A stretch of DNA of 37,883 bases, from assembly GCF_000503055.1 (NCBI RefSeq), contig NZ_AYVY01000041.1, forward strand, positions 1-37,883. Reading direction: 5' to 3'. Below, piece by piece: positions 18,962 through 28,835 of the stretch (within the stretch, counting starts at the first letter, position 1; every line of letters begins with the position of its first letter). The DNA is from Mesorhizobium sp. LSHC420B00. GTDB lineage: Bacteria > Pseudomonadota > Alphaproteobacteria > Rhizobiales > Rhizobiaceae. Below the pieces are notes generated by a model, which saw only the letters and a list, made by a program, of their open reading frames with translations, was not told the DNA's origin and made no database searches. The position numbers and the translations under genes are program-made.

Positions 18962-19921
18962 TCATGCGCCGGCCAGCAAGGCGGCGGCGGTCCGCTCATC
19001 GGTGATGAGGCCGTTGACCAGCCGCCGGTTGACGGCGGCGAAGATGCCCGGCAGCTTGCGGTCGCCCATGGCAAGCGCGATCACCAGCGACTTTTCGCGC
19101 GACGGCAGCGGCGCTGACGAGACCCGGTCGTTGGTGATGCCTTCGATCATGCGGCCGTCGCGATCGAACACCCAGCCGACGATCTCGGCAACGCCGCCGG
19201 CCTTCTGCAGCGCCTTCAATTCACCCTCCGAAATGAAGCCGTCCTCGTAAAGCGGCGCCTTCGGGCCGAGATCGCCGATGCCGACAAAGGTGACGTCGGC
19301 CTCGGCCGCAAGCGCCAGGGTCGGCTGGATCATCGGCTGGCTGAGCAGCATCTCGCGCTCTTCGGGCGAGGAAGCGATGACCGGCAAAGGCATCGGAAAC
19401 GAGCGCGCCTTGACCCTGTCGGCCATGGTGAAGATGACGTTGTAGAAGGCCGCCGAACCGTCTGGCGAGATATTGCCGGTCAGCGACACCACCTTGTGCT
19501 GCGGGCATTCCATCGGCGGCAGCTGCTCGATCGCGGCCTTCAGCGTGCGGCCGGTGCCGATCGCCATGACGATCGGTGTGGGCGACCGCAGCCGCCGTTC
19601 GATCTCCGCCGCCGCCGCCTCCGCGACCCCGATGACGGTGGAGGACGAAGAAGGGTCGCTCGGCACCACCTCGACCAGATCAAGCGCAAAGCGCGATTTC
19701 AGCCGTGCCGCAAGGTCGAGGCAATTGGCGATCGGATGGTCGACGCGCACCTTGATCAACCCTTCGGAGACCGCGAGCGACACCAGCCGCTGCGCCGTCT
19801 GCCGCGAGATGCCAAGCGTGGCGGCGATCTGGTCCTGGGTGTTGCCTGCGACATAATAGAGCCAGCCGGCGCGCGCCGCATCGTCCAGCCTGTTGCCGCC
19901 GCTATCCTGCCGCGAATTCAA
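18962..19921 (-). CDS. SorC-family sugar-binding transcriptional regulator
   Basis: A 319-residue regulator. The N-terminus carries a sigma-like helix-turn-helix (about residues 18-52: LYYVAGNTQDQIAATLGISR, then QTAQRLVSLAVSEGLI). The SorC/DeoR-type effector domain follows (about 62-315) with the phospho-sugar-site motifs VMAIGTGRTLKAAI and VTFVGIGDLG. Translation starts at TTG (19921), supported by GGAGG 7 bases upstream; no ATG is close. It probably responds to a phosphorylated polyol or ketose and controls the smo operon. The shared two-site motif upstream of this gene and of smoE supports this. A LysR gene and a DUF1127 gene lie between it and the operon. Confidence 0.92.
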   Translation of the reverse strand: MNSRQDSGGNRLDDAARAGWLYYVAGNTQDQIAATLGISRQTAQRLVSLAVSEGLIKVRVDHPIANCLDLAARLKSRFALDLVEVVPSDPSSSSTVIGVAEAAAAEIERRLRSPTPIVMAIGTGRTLKAAIEQLPPMECPQHKVVSLTGNISPDGSAAFYNVIFTMADRVKARSFPMPLPVIASSPEEREMLLSQPMIQPTLALAAEADVTFVGIGDLGPKAPLYEDGFISEGELKALQKAGGVAEIVGWVFDRDGRMIEGITNDRVSSAPLPSREKSLVIALAMGDRKLPGIFAAVNRRLVNGLITDERTAAALLAGA

Positions 19922-19991
19922 GGTCCTGCCTCCCTACTCCGCCGACCATAAGGGGCGGAGCCTCATAGTTTCGCAGGGAATGAACTTGCGC

Positions 19992-20018
19992 GCAATTGCC
20001 TATTGCAAGAGCAATTGC
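19992..20018. promoter_or_regulatory. Candidate SorC-type operator before the SorC gene
   Basis: Two perfect GCAATTGC palindromes (19992-19999 and 20011-20018) have centres 19 bases apart. They lie 71-97 bases before the SorC start and also within the upstream region of the divergent HAD gene. The matching pair before smoE has the same spacing. Autoregulation, and shared control of the HAD gene, are inferences. Confidence 0.6.
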
Positions 20019-20179
20019 TTAGGGTCCCGGATCTGGTATTTCAAGCGAGGCGGCCATCGCCGACGCAGTCTCTCAAAATAATCCGGGCAGTGTTGGTCGC
20101 ACGGGCTCAGTTCTCGCAGCCGCGGCGGTTTATCTCCCACGCTAAACGCTTTAAGGGATTTTGGAGAATGGAGCCTTGC

Positions 20180-20812
20180 ATGACGCTGAAAGCGGTTTTC
20201 TGGGATATGGACGGCACGCTGGTCGACAGCGAACCGCTGCACGAGGCGGCGCTGATTGCGGCGCTGCACAGCGTTGGCATCGCCCCGCCAACCGACCTGC
20301 ATGAGCGGGTGCTCGGCATCGCCGCATGGCCGGTCTACGAGATGCTGCGCGACGAGTTCGGCCTCGACCTGCCTTTCGACGACTGGATCGTGCGCAAATA
20401 CGATCACTATCTGCCGATGGCGCAAACGCTGAGGCCACGCAGCGGCGCGATCGAGATTTTCAACGAGCTGCGCAAGCTTGGCGTGGAGCAGGCGGTGGTG
20501 TCCAATTCGGACAGGCTGATCGTCGACGCCAATCTGCGCGCGGTCGGCCTTTTCTACCCCGGCATGAAGACCATCAGCCGCAACGACGTGCGCGAAGGCA
20601 AGCCGCATCCCGAGCCATTCCTGCGCGCCGCCTGGCTGGCCGGCGTCGATCCCGCCGAGGCCGTAGCGGTCGACGACAGCATGACCGGCGCCACGGCGGG
20701 GCTGGCGGCGGGAATGAAGACGGTCTTCTGGCCGGAGGCGCCGATGGAAGGGCCGCCGGGCGCGATTGTCATCAACAGCGCCGACGAATTGCGAGCCCAT
20801 CTGGGACTTTAA
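20180..20812 (+). CDS. HAD-superfamily sugar-phosphate phosphatase (HxpB/YniC-like)
   Basis: A 210-residue haloacid dehalogenase family protein. Motif I is FWDMDGTLVDSEPLH with D9 and D11, the cap domain spans about residues 16-80, motif II is VVSNSDR, motif III is the Lys of REGKPHPEPF, and motif IV is VAVDDSMTGATAG. It resembles hexitol and 2-deoxyglucose phosphatases. I chose the ATG at 20180 because GGAG is 6 bases upstream; the ATG at 20168 has that site too close, and a much longer frame back to 20003 runs across the SorC promoter. It is divergent from the SorC gene, so a role beside the polyol operon is plausible but not shown. Confidence 0.86.
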   Translation: MTLKAVFWDMDGTLVDSEPLHEAALIAALHSVGIAPPTDLHERVLGIAAWPVYEMLRDEFGLDLPFDDWIVRKYDHYLPMAQTLRPRSGAIEIFNELRKLGVEQAVVSNSDRLIVDANLRAVGLFYPGMKTISRNDVREGKPHPEPFLRAAWLAGVDPAEAVAVDDSMTGATAGLAAGMKTVFWPEAPMEGPPGAIVINSADELRAHLGL

Positions 20813-20887
20813 GCTTGGCTGAAAAGGCCGCTTCAAGCTAGACTTCCTGCAACGCCGATGATTGGCGAAACCAGCGATGACAGCGTC

Positions 20888-21086
20888 CTTCTCCCCGTCA
20901 TTGTACGGGGAGAAGTGCCCGGCAGGGCGATGAGGGACGGCGCCGAGCTTGACAATTAACGCCCCTTTCCGGGCGCATTGAGATCACTGGCAGGCCGAGT
21001 TTTGAGTTCGTCGCAGGCTTTCGGGCGCTTGCGCTGCCCCTCATCCGCCTGCCGGCACCTTCTCCCCGTATAGCGACGGGGAGAAG
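20888..21086. repeat. Pair of inverted hairpin repeats, copy 4
   Basis: Hairpin CTTCTCCCCGT/ACGGGGAGAAG (20888-20915) is followed by GTGCCCGGCAGGGCGATGAGG. A second copy lies reversed at 21037-21086: CCTCATCCGCCTGCCGGCACC, then CTTCTCCCCGT/ACGGGGAGAAG (21059-21086). The two copies face each other across about 120 bases and could fold into a long stem. The segment fills most of the gap between the convergent HAD and aldolase genes and may act as a bidirectional 3' structure. Confidence 0.7.
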
Positions 21087-21094
21087 GGCGCAGC

Positions 21095-21862
21095 TCAGTA
21101 CCGGTAGACAGGCTCCTGCTCGTCGAGGATCGCCTTCAGTTCGGAGAGGTGGCGTTCGGCCTGGCCCGGATAATCTTCCTGTTCCCTTGCCGCTTTCTCG
21201 GCGATCTCGTCCGACAATACCCGCAGCGGCCGGCCGGTCCACAGCGCCTTGATGTAGGTTTCGGCGGCGCGCTCGAAATAGAACATGCGGTTGAAGGTGT
21301 CGGCGACGCTGTCGCCGATGACCAGCACGCCATGGTTGCCCATCACCATCACCTTGACCTTCGGGTCGACAAGAAGCTGCGAGCAGCGCTCGCCCTCTTC
21401 CTCGAGGGCCAGCCCGCCATAATGAGCGTCGACGACATGGCGGTTGAAGAAGATCGCCGAGTTCTGGTCGACCGGCGGCAGCGTCGAGTCGGCGAGCGAG
21501 GCAAGCACGGTGGCGTGGATCGAGTGGACATGCATGACGCAGCGCGCATGACGCACGTTGCGATGGATGGCGCCGTGCAGGCCCCATGCCGTCGGGTCGG
21601 GCGCATTCGGGCCTGTCAGCGTGTCGGGATCATTGGCGTCGATCAAAAGCAGGTCGCTCGCCTTGATGCGCGAAAAATGCACCTGGTTAGGGTTCATCAG
21701 GAATTGCGAGCCATCGTCGTTGACCGCCAGCGAGAAATGGTTGGCCACCGCCTCGTGCATGTTGAGCCGCGCCGTCCAGCGGAAGGCGCAAGCGAGGTCG
21801 ACGCGCTCCTCATAGAACGGCAGGTTGGTCAGCACTTCCTTCTGCAGGCGCGTGATGCTCAT
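21095..21862 (-). CDS. Class II aldolase/adducin family protein
   Basis: A 255-residue zinc-dependent aldolase-fold protein. Likely metal ligands are H111 and H113 in VMHVHS and H177 in GNHGVLV. The acid position is in the N-terminal MHEAVANHFSLA segment (about residues 35-46). Family members act as sugar-phosphate aldolases, epimerases or decarboxylases; the substrate here is not identifiable. The ATG at 21862 is the family start; the open frame continues far upstream only as a shadow of ureG. It lies 86 bases after ureG on the same strand, so it may be read from the urease transcript, though no link to urea metabolism is evident. Confidence 0.87.
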   Translation of the reverse strand: MSITRLQKEVLTNLPFYEERVDLACAFRWTARLNMHEAVANHFSLAVNDDGSQFLMNPNQVHFSRIKASDLLLIDANDPDTLTGPNAPDPTAWGLHGAIHRNVRHARCVMHVHSIHATVLASLADSTLPPVDQNSAIFFNRHVVDAHYGGLALEEEGERCSQLLVDPKVKVMVMGNHGVLVIGDSVADTFNRMFYFERAAETYIKALWTGRPLRVLSDEIAEKAAREQEDYPGQAERHLSELKAILDEQEPVYRY

Positions 21863-21948
21863 CGTATGTCTCCGCGAATGGAGCGAGCATGCCGCGCGGC
21901 TGGAACACCCGCAACCGATTTCGTTTGGTGCAGGCGAGCGCTGTCGCC

Positions 21949-22586
<638 letters not shown>

Positions 22587-22590
<4 letters not shown>

Positions 22591-23027
22591 GCGGGGAACT
22601 CCGTGAAGGCAAGGATGGCGAAGCCGAGGCCGATCAGCAGGCACAGCGGCGAATAATAACGCAGATCGAGCCGCGCGAAAGGTTGCTCGGGCGTCAGCCG
22701 GCGCCACCACGGCGTGAAGCCGGCAATGCCGCGCGCCAGGAAAACCAGCGCGATGAGCAGCGACGTGGCGGCAAGCCCGGCCTTGGGAAAGGGCGTGGCA
22801 AAGATGCCCTCGAGCGCCATCGGCCACAGTGTCGCCAGGCCGAGGCAGGCGGCAACGGCGAAGCTGGCGAAGGGCGCCGGCATTTCGTCGACGCCATGAA
22901 AGCCGATGACGGCGCGGGCGCAGGAGGCAGCATCCCTGCCCGGCCAGATGCCGCCAATGGCCCAATAGACATGCAGCGCGGTGATCAGCAGCAGAACCAG
23001 CGAGAGGGCGAAAGCGAGGACGATCAT
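22587..23027 (-). CDS. DUF3995 membrane protein inside urease operon
   Basis: A 146-residue protein with four predicted helices: about residues 2-24 (VLAFALSLVLLLITALHVYW), 50-72, 84-102 and 124-142. The YWAIGGIWPG motif after the first helix is characteristic of DUF3995. No biochemical function is known to me. It overlaps both neighbours by four bases: its ATG with the ureF stop (23024-23027) and its stop with the ureG start (22587-22590). That double coupling argues it is a working part of the urease cluster. A role in nickel or urea handling is speculation. Confidence 0.85.
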
Positions 23028-23695
23028 GAGCGGAACAGCCGCGAATACTGGGTCTCGTGCCTACTCGCCGTGATGTCGGAGATAAAAGCGCAGCCGCCGA
23101 GATCGTCGAGCGTCGAGCCGGTAGCGCGGGCCGCGGTCGCCAAGGCCAGCGGCTCGAAGCCGGCGAGCAGCGTCATCGCAGCACTCTGGCCGACGACACC
23201 GAGCCGGATCGCTGCCTGGACGAGGTTGGAAAAGAAGGCCTGCAGGAAGCCGGCCAGCGCATCCCGCAGCATAAATCCGTGGCCGCCGGCGACGGCACCG
23301 ACGGCGACGCAATAGGCACATTCGGCCGGCAGGCGGTCCAGCACCTGGCACGGCCAGGCCGAGGCCGCCTTCAGGAAGGCGGCGCCCTGCAGCATGGTTT
23401 CGGCATGACGCTCGCGCGAGCCGGCTAGGGCCTCGGCGAGCGCAGCGACCTCGACCAGATCGCCGGCTTCGCGCGCCCGGCGCCAGCTTTCGGCAAACAG
23501 CACCGCATCGTTCCAGCCGGAACCCATCTCGACCAGCGTTTCCAGCCACGCTGCAAGGTCTTTGCTGTCGGCAACCAGCCCGGCATGCACGGCTTGTTCC
23601 AAGCCATGGCTGTAGGAAAAGCCGCCGACCGGGAAGGAAGGCGACAGCCACGCCATCAGCCGCAACAATGCAATGTTGGAAGGCTGGTCAGTCAT
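23024..23695 (-). CDS. ureF: Urease accessory protein UreF
   Basis: A 223-residue, mostly helical protein that joins UreD and UreG in the nickel-insertion complex. Family features are LLRLMAWLSPSFPVGGFSYSHGLE near the N-terminus, the central WNDAVLFAESWRRA, and a C-terminal ROP-like helical core ending in the conserved residues that contact UreG. The start at 23695 overlaps the ureE stop (ATGACTGA, 23688-23695); a second ATG two codons earlier is equally possible. The longer open frame upstream is the antisense-like shadow of the UreE histidine tail and is not used. Confidence 0.95.
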   Translation of the reverse strand: MTDQPSNIALLRLMAWLSPSFPVGGFSYSHGLEQAVHAGLVADSKDLAAWLETLVEMGSGWNDAVLFAESWRRAREAGDLVEVAALAEALAGSRERHAETMLQGAAFLKAASAWPCQVLDRLPAECAYCVAVGAVAGGHGFMLRDALAGFLQAFFSNLVQAAIRLGVVGQSAAMTLLAGFEPLALATAARATGSTLDDLGGCAFISDITASRHETQYSRLFRS

Positions 23696-24272
23696 GGTCA
23701 TGGTCGTGCGAATGGCTGTGGGAATGCGATTCGCTATGGCTATGAGAATGCGCTTCGGCGTGGCTGTGCGTATGCGCCTCGGCATGAGCATGGCCGTGCC
23801 CGCCATGGCCGGAATAAGCGCCGCGCACCGGCTTGAACGGCTCGGAGACGTCGCTCACAATGGCGCCCAATCCCTCCAGCATCGCCTTGATGACATGGTC
23901 GCGCAGGATGAGGATGCGCCCAGCTTCGATTGCGGCGGCGAGATGGCGGTTGCCGATGTGCCAGGCAAGCTCGGCCAGATGGACAGGATCGCTGGCCCTG
24001 ATGTCGTAGAGCGGCTCCTCGGCCGCGATGATCTCGATTTGGCGGCCATCCTCCAGCACCAGCCGGTCACCATGGTTCAACGTCACCGGTTCGGGCAGGT
24101 CGACCAGCACCTTGTCGCTACGGGCCGTTTCGATGGCGCGACGGCGCAGATGCCGCTCGTCATGAGCAAGCACCGCACGGTCGTATGGCGTGGCAGTTCC
24201 GGCTTCGCCTGCGGCCAGGACGGAGACGGCGCGCGGGAATTTGGTGAAGTCGGTGCGAATATCGAGCTTCAT
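23688..24272 (-). CDS. ureE: Urease accessory metallochaperone UreE with His-rich tail
   Basis: A 194-residue nickel chaperone. The N-terminal peptide-binding domain spans about residues 1-75, and the metal-binding domain about 76-150 contains HIGNRH (105-110). The last 39 residues contain 16 histidines in HS, HD and HA repeats, a nickel-storage tail found in only some UreE proteins. The final codons overlap the ureF start. It lies 56 bases downstream of a membrane-protein gene that separates it from ureC. Confidence 0.96.
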   Translation of the reverse strand: MKLDIRTDFTKFPRAVSVLAAGEAGTATPYDRAVLAHDERHLRRRAIETARSDKVLVDLPEPVTLNHGDRLVLEDGRQIEIIAAEEPLYDIRASDPVHLAELAWHIGNRHLAAAIEAGRILILRDHVIKAMLEGLGAIVSDVSEPFKPVRGAYSGHGGHGHAHAEAHTHSHAEAHSHSHSESHSHSHSHDHDHD

Positions 24273-24328
24273 GTAAGACTGCCTTTCGCAAAAAGCCTAG
24301 ACTATCCGGTCCGCCGCCCCAATGGGGC

Positions 24329-24922
24329 TCAGACGATCGTGTCGAAGAGCCGCAGGATGAACGATATCTGATAGACGAGCGCGCCGGCGACAAAGGCGAT
24401 GTGAAAGCGGCGGTCGCGCAGCAGGATCGCAATGACGCAAAGCGCGACGAAAACCGGCGTGCGGATCAGATATTCGATGCCGAAATGGGCGAAATGCTCC
24501 GGCCCTTTCAGCAGCGTGTCGATCACGTCGAGCAGATAGGTCGCCGCCAGCAGGCCGAAGAACCAGGCCCGGCGCGAATAAAAGAAATCCTCATAGCTGG
24601 TGTAGTCCAGCATCGAATCCGGGAACAGCAGCGCGCAGAGCAGGAACAGCGCGACGGCGTAGAAGATGATGAACAGGTATTTGCCGAAGGTCCAATTCTC
24701 GATCTGGAACAGGCCGAACTCCCACCACCAGAAATGCACCAGCATCAGAAGCACCGACGCAACCCAGGCGAGGTGCACGGGATAGAGCCGGTACTGGCCG
24801 GGATGCTGGACGATGCGGGCGAGCCCCGACAGCAGCCGTGTGACGCCAAGGCCGATCACCATGCCCAGGACAATGCGGATATGCGGGAAAATGTCGTGGG
24901 CGTAAGGGAGTTGCTGGTCCAT
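24329..24922 (-). CDS. Uncharacterised six-helix membrane protein in urease operon
   Basis: A 197-residue protein that I do not recognise as a named family. Six hydrophobic segments are visible at about residues 13-35, 46-67, 80-99, 115-133, 150-168 and 172-192. Aromatic and charged loops include HFWWWEFGLF and YEDFFYSRRAWFF. No signal peptide is cut from it and no catalytic motif is evident. It sits 47 bases after ureC and 56 bases before ureE on the same strand, so it is almost surely co-transcribed with the urease genes. A transport or sensing role for urea, ammonia or nickel is possible but not shown. It does not look like the UreI/AmiS or Yut urea channels as I know them. Confidence 0.75.
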   Translation of the reverse strand: MDQQLPYAHDIFPHIRIVLGMVIGLGVTRLLSGLARIVQHPGQYRLYPVHLAWVASVLLMLVHFWWWEFGLFQIENWTFGKYLFIIFYAVALFLLCALLFPDSMLDYTSYEDFFYSRRAWFFGLLAATYLLDVIDTLLKGPEHFAHFGIEYLIRTPVFVALCVIAILLRDRRFHIAFVAGALVYQISFILRLFDTIV

Positions 24923-24969
24923 AGGCCTGGCGCGGCATGTTCTACATCGGTCGTTCTAACGCCTATGGT

Positions 24970-26682
<1,713 letters not shown>

Positions 26683-26861
26683 CAGCAATTGCTCCCGAAA
26701 TACAGCCCGAAAATACCGCTTGTCGAAGCCGGGACCCACATTGCCGCCATCCTATGGTCACGCAATGACCCGCTGAGCGACACTTTCCGATCCCATTTGG
26801 CGGTTGAGGTGGGCGGGCCACCCCAAAACGACCATTTGCCAATCGATGGAAAGGAACATCC

Positions 26862-27245
26862 ATGCGCAAAACGACCCTTCTGGCAGCCGCCGCCACGCTG
26901 GTGCTCGCAACCGCCGCCAGCGCCCAGCAACAGCCTGCGCAGCAGCCCAGTCCGGCGCCGGCCGCTCCTGCTCCTGCCGCGCCCGGGGCGCAGCCGCAGG
27001 CGCCCACCATTCAGGCGATCAATGTCGTCGATATCAAGGATCTGCCGGCGGATACACAAGCCAAGGTCAACGAGGTGATCGCTAAGCGCAGCGATGCCGA
27101 TTTGCAGAAGCTGCGCGGCTCGATCGACGCGACACCGGAGGTCAAGTCCGCGCTCGAAGCGAAAGGACTCACCTCGGCGCAGGTGATCGCCGCCAGCATG
27201 AGCACCAATGGCGCGCTGACGCTGATCACCAAGAAAGCCAGCTGA
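26862..27245 (+). CDS. Exported proline/alanine-rich small protein
   Basis: A 127-residue protein of unknown function. Residues 1-22 form a clear signal peptide (RKTTLLAAAATLVLATAASA), then a Gln/Pro/Ala-rich linker (23-48) and a small helical region with DIKDLPADTQAKVNEVIAKR and a C-terminal VKSALEAKGLTSAQVIAAS segment. It is probably periplasmic. It runs opposite to the urease genes, divergent from ureC with 179 bases between the starts, and is followed by a strong hairpin. GGAA is 8 bases before the ATG. It is short but has coding character and a convincing export signal. Confidence 0.78.
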   Translation: MRKTTLLAAAATLVLATAASAQQQPAQQPSPAPAAPAPAAPGAQPQAPTIQAINVVDIKDLPADTQAKVNEVIAKRSDADLQKLRGSIDATPEVKSALEAKGLTSAQVIAASMSTNGALTLITKKAS

Positions 27246-27254
27246 CGAGGCGAG

Positions 27255-27285
27255 GCGGCGGGCCGGCGCCCGGTCAGCCCGCCGC
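27255..27285. terminator. Strong hairpin after the exported protein gene
   Basis: GCGGCGGGC (27255-27263) pairs perfectly with GCCCGCCGC (27277-27285) around a 13-base loop, starting 10 bases after the stop at 27245. No T-run follows, so intrinsic termination is uncertain; it may act as a processing barrier. Confidence 0.4.
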
Positions 27286-27371
27286 ATCGCAAAGGGAACC
27301 TTCACAGGGGAAGTTACGTTTCGGTCCTGTCGCCCTGACACAAGCCTCGAAAAGGAGCCTGAGAACGAGCG

Positions 27372-27866
27372 ATGGCGATCACCACCTTCTCCGACACCAG
27401 ATGGCTGCATGGGATTGCTGCGACCGCGTTTCTGGCAGCCAGCATTCCGCACGCCGCGCTGAACGCGCAGAGCCTCGATAGTGCCGAGACCGTCAACCGG
27501 ATCGTCGGCTCGGAGGTCGGCCAGGAAGAGACCAAGACAAATGCGGAAGCCGGCAAGGTCAGCTCGGCGATCGACCGCACGCGTGAAAACATCGCTGTCG
27601 TGCGCAAGACGTCCAAGCTCGACAAGGTCGATATCGTGTTTCTTACCGACGCCGCGCGCACCGAAGGCGGCCCGCCGCCGGCGATCGAAAACAAGGTCAG
27701 GCAACATCGGGACGACATTGCCGAGCTGCGCAAGGAGATCGAGGCGAACGCATTGCTGTTCAACGCCATCGACTCGCGGAGAGTGCAAACCGAGGACGTT
27801 CTGGCGGTGGAATTCGACGATCCGGGAAAGGTCGTCATCTATGCGGCGGCCAAGCCGCCCGGCTGA
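27372..27866 (+). CDS. Hypothetical exported protein in urease cluster
   Basis: A 164-residue protein of unknown function. The first 32 residues contain a hydrophobic run (GIAATAFLAASIPHAALNAQS) that looks like a signal peptide cleaved near AQS. The mature part is charged and helical (SSAIDRTRENIAVVRKTS, then KVRQHRDDIAELRKEIEANA, possible coiled coil), ending in a strand-like VLAVEFDDPGKVVIYAA. It is probably periplasmic. Its 3' end faces the ureB 3' end 26 bases away. It lies downstream of the other exported gene on the same strand, across a hairpin, and may or may not be co-transcribed. Confidence 0.75.
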   Translation: MAITTFSDTRWLHGIAATAFLAASIPHAALNAQSLDSAETVNRIVGSEVGQEETKTNAEAGKVSSAIDRTRENIAVVRKTSKLDKVDIVFLTDAARTEGGPPPAIENKVRQHRDDIAELRKEIEANALLFNAIDSRRVQTEDVLAVEFDDPGKVVIYAAAKPPG

Positions 27867-27892
27867 GCCGAAACTGCTCGACGCCTTCGATC

Positions 27893-28198
27893 TCACAGCT
27901 TGCCCATGATCTTCTGCTGAAATCCGTAGACCTCGCGCTTGCCGCCGAACGGCACCAGGGTAACGTCACGCTCCTGCCCCGGCTCGAAGCGCATGGCGGT
28001 GCCGGCAGCGATGTCGAGGCGCATGCCGCGGGCCTGGTCGCGATCGAATCTCAGCCCTTCATTGGTCTCGAAGAAATGATAATGGCTGCCGACCTGGATC
28101 GGCCGATCGCCGCTGTTGGCTACCTTCAAGGTGACGGTCGCCAGACCCTTGTTCAGCTCTATCTCGCCGCTTGCCGTGATGATTTCACCTGGGATCAT
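27893..28198 (-). CDS. ureB: Urease subunit beta
   Basis: A 101-residue structural subunit, standard length. It opens with MIPGEIITASGEIELN and contains the conserved VANSGDRPIQVGSHYHFFETN and FDRDQARGMRLDIAAGTAMRFEPG segments. GAGGG lies 5 bases before the ATG. The upstream hupE/ureJ gene ends 8 bases away. Downstream the operon is interrupted by two genes on the opposite strand before ureC. Confidence 0.98.
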   Translation of the reverse strand: MIPGEIITASGEIELNKGLATVTLKVANSGDRPIQVGSHYHFFETNEGLRFDRDQARGMRLDIAAGTAMRFEPGQERDVTLVPFGGKREVYGFQQKIMGKL

Positions 28199-28206
28199 TG
28201 CGGCCC

Positions 28207-28800
28207 TCACAGGACGCCGAAAGCAAGGCCGGCGCCAATCGTGGCACAGGCGGCCCCGGCGACGCGGGCAAGTCCGCGGAAGCGCCAGCCGAGGTTGAAA
28301 CCGGCAGTGATGCCGACGGCGTGGAGCAGCGCGGTGGCGGCGGCAAAGCCCGCCATGTAGCCGAGCCCACCCGCATTTTCGGGCACCTCGGTGCCGTGGG
28401 CATAGCCGTGGAACAACGCGAACAGGCCGATGACGGCGACGCCGGCCGAGACCGGAAGGTCGACGGCGAGCGCAACCAGCAGCCCGAGCACCACGACGGA
28501 CGCCAATATGGCCGGCTCGACGAAAGCCATCGGCACATGCAGGATGCCGAGCGCGCCGCCGGCCAGCATGATGCCGACGAAAGCCAGCGGCCATGCCCAG
28601 ATCGCTTTGTCGCCCTTGAGTGCTGCCCACAGGCCGACGGCAATCATCACCGTCATGTGATCGAGGCCGGAGAGCGGGTGGGTGAAGCCGGCGGTGAAGG
28701 ACGAAACCGTGCCGTCGCCGACATGGGCATAGGCTGGCCCAGCTGCCGCCAGCAGCAGGACCGCCGACAGCGTTGTGCGTTTCATCGTAGCGGGGATCAT
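28207..28800 (-). CDS. ureJ: HupE/UreJ-family membrane protein
   Basis: A 197-residue membrane protein with a cleavable signal peptide (about residues 7-25, ending AYA before HVGDG) and six further helices. The family metal-binding motif HPLSGLDHM is at 41-49, and FALFHGYAHGTEVP lies in the middle. HupE/UreJ proteins are thought to admit nickel by facilitated diffusion for hydrogenase or urease. I chose the ATG at 28800 because AAGG stands 7 bases upstream; the ATG at 28785 lacks a site. It lies 8 bases before ureB, so it belongs to the operon. Confidence 0.9.
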   Translation of the reverse strand: MIPATMKRTTLSAVLLLAAAGPAYAHVGDGTVSSFTAGFTHPLSGLDHMTVMIAVGLWAALKGDKAIWAWPLAFVGIMLAGGALGILHVPMAFVEPAILASVVVLGLLVALAVDLPVSAGVAVIGLFALFHGYAHGTEVPENAGGLGYMAGFAAATALLHAVGITAGFNLGWRFRGLARVAGAACATIGAGLAFGVL

Positions 28801-28835
28801 CGGCGTACCTTCCATCTTCGAGATCATCATGCCTC

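Noticed and set aside
23702..23806. Longer UreF with an extra N-terminus
   Set aside because: The added residues (repeated Ile, Arg, Thr) are just the UreE histidine-tail codons read in another frame.
23040..24280. Repetitive codons in the UreE tail region as a CRISPR-like or tandem repeat array
   Set aside because: The repetition is explained by His-Ser and His-Asp codons at the end of ureE; there are no spacers.
26685..26692. GCAATTGC octamer beside the ureC start, resembling the SorC half-site
   Set aside because: It is single, has no partner 19 bases away and overlaps the ribosome-binding region; another lone copy lies inside the AraC gene. Probably chance.
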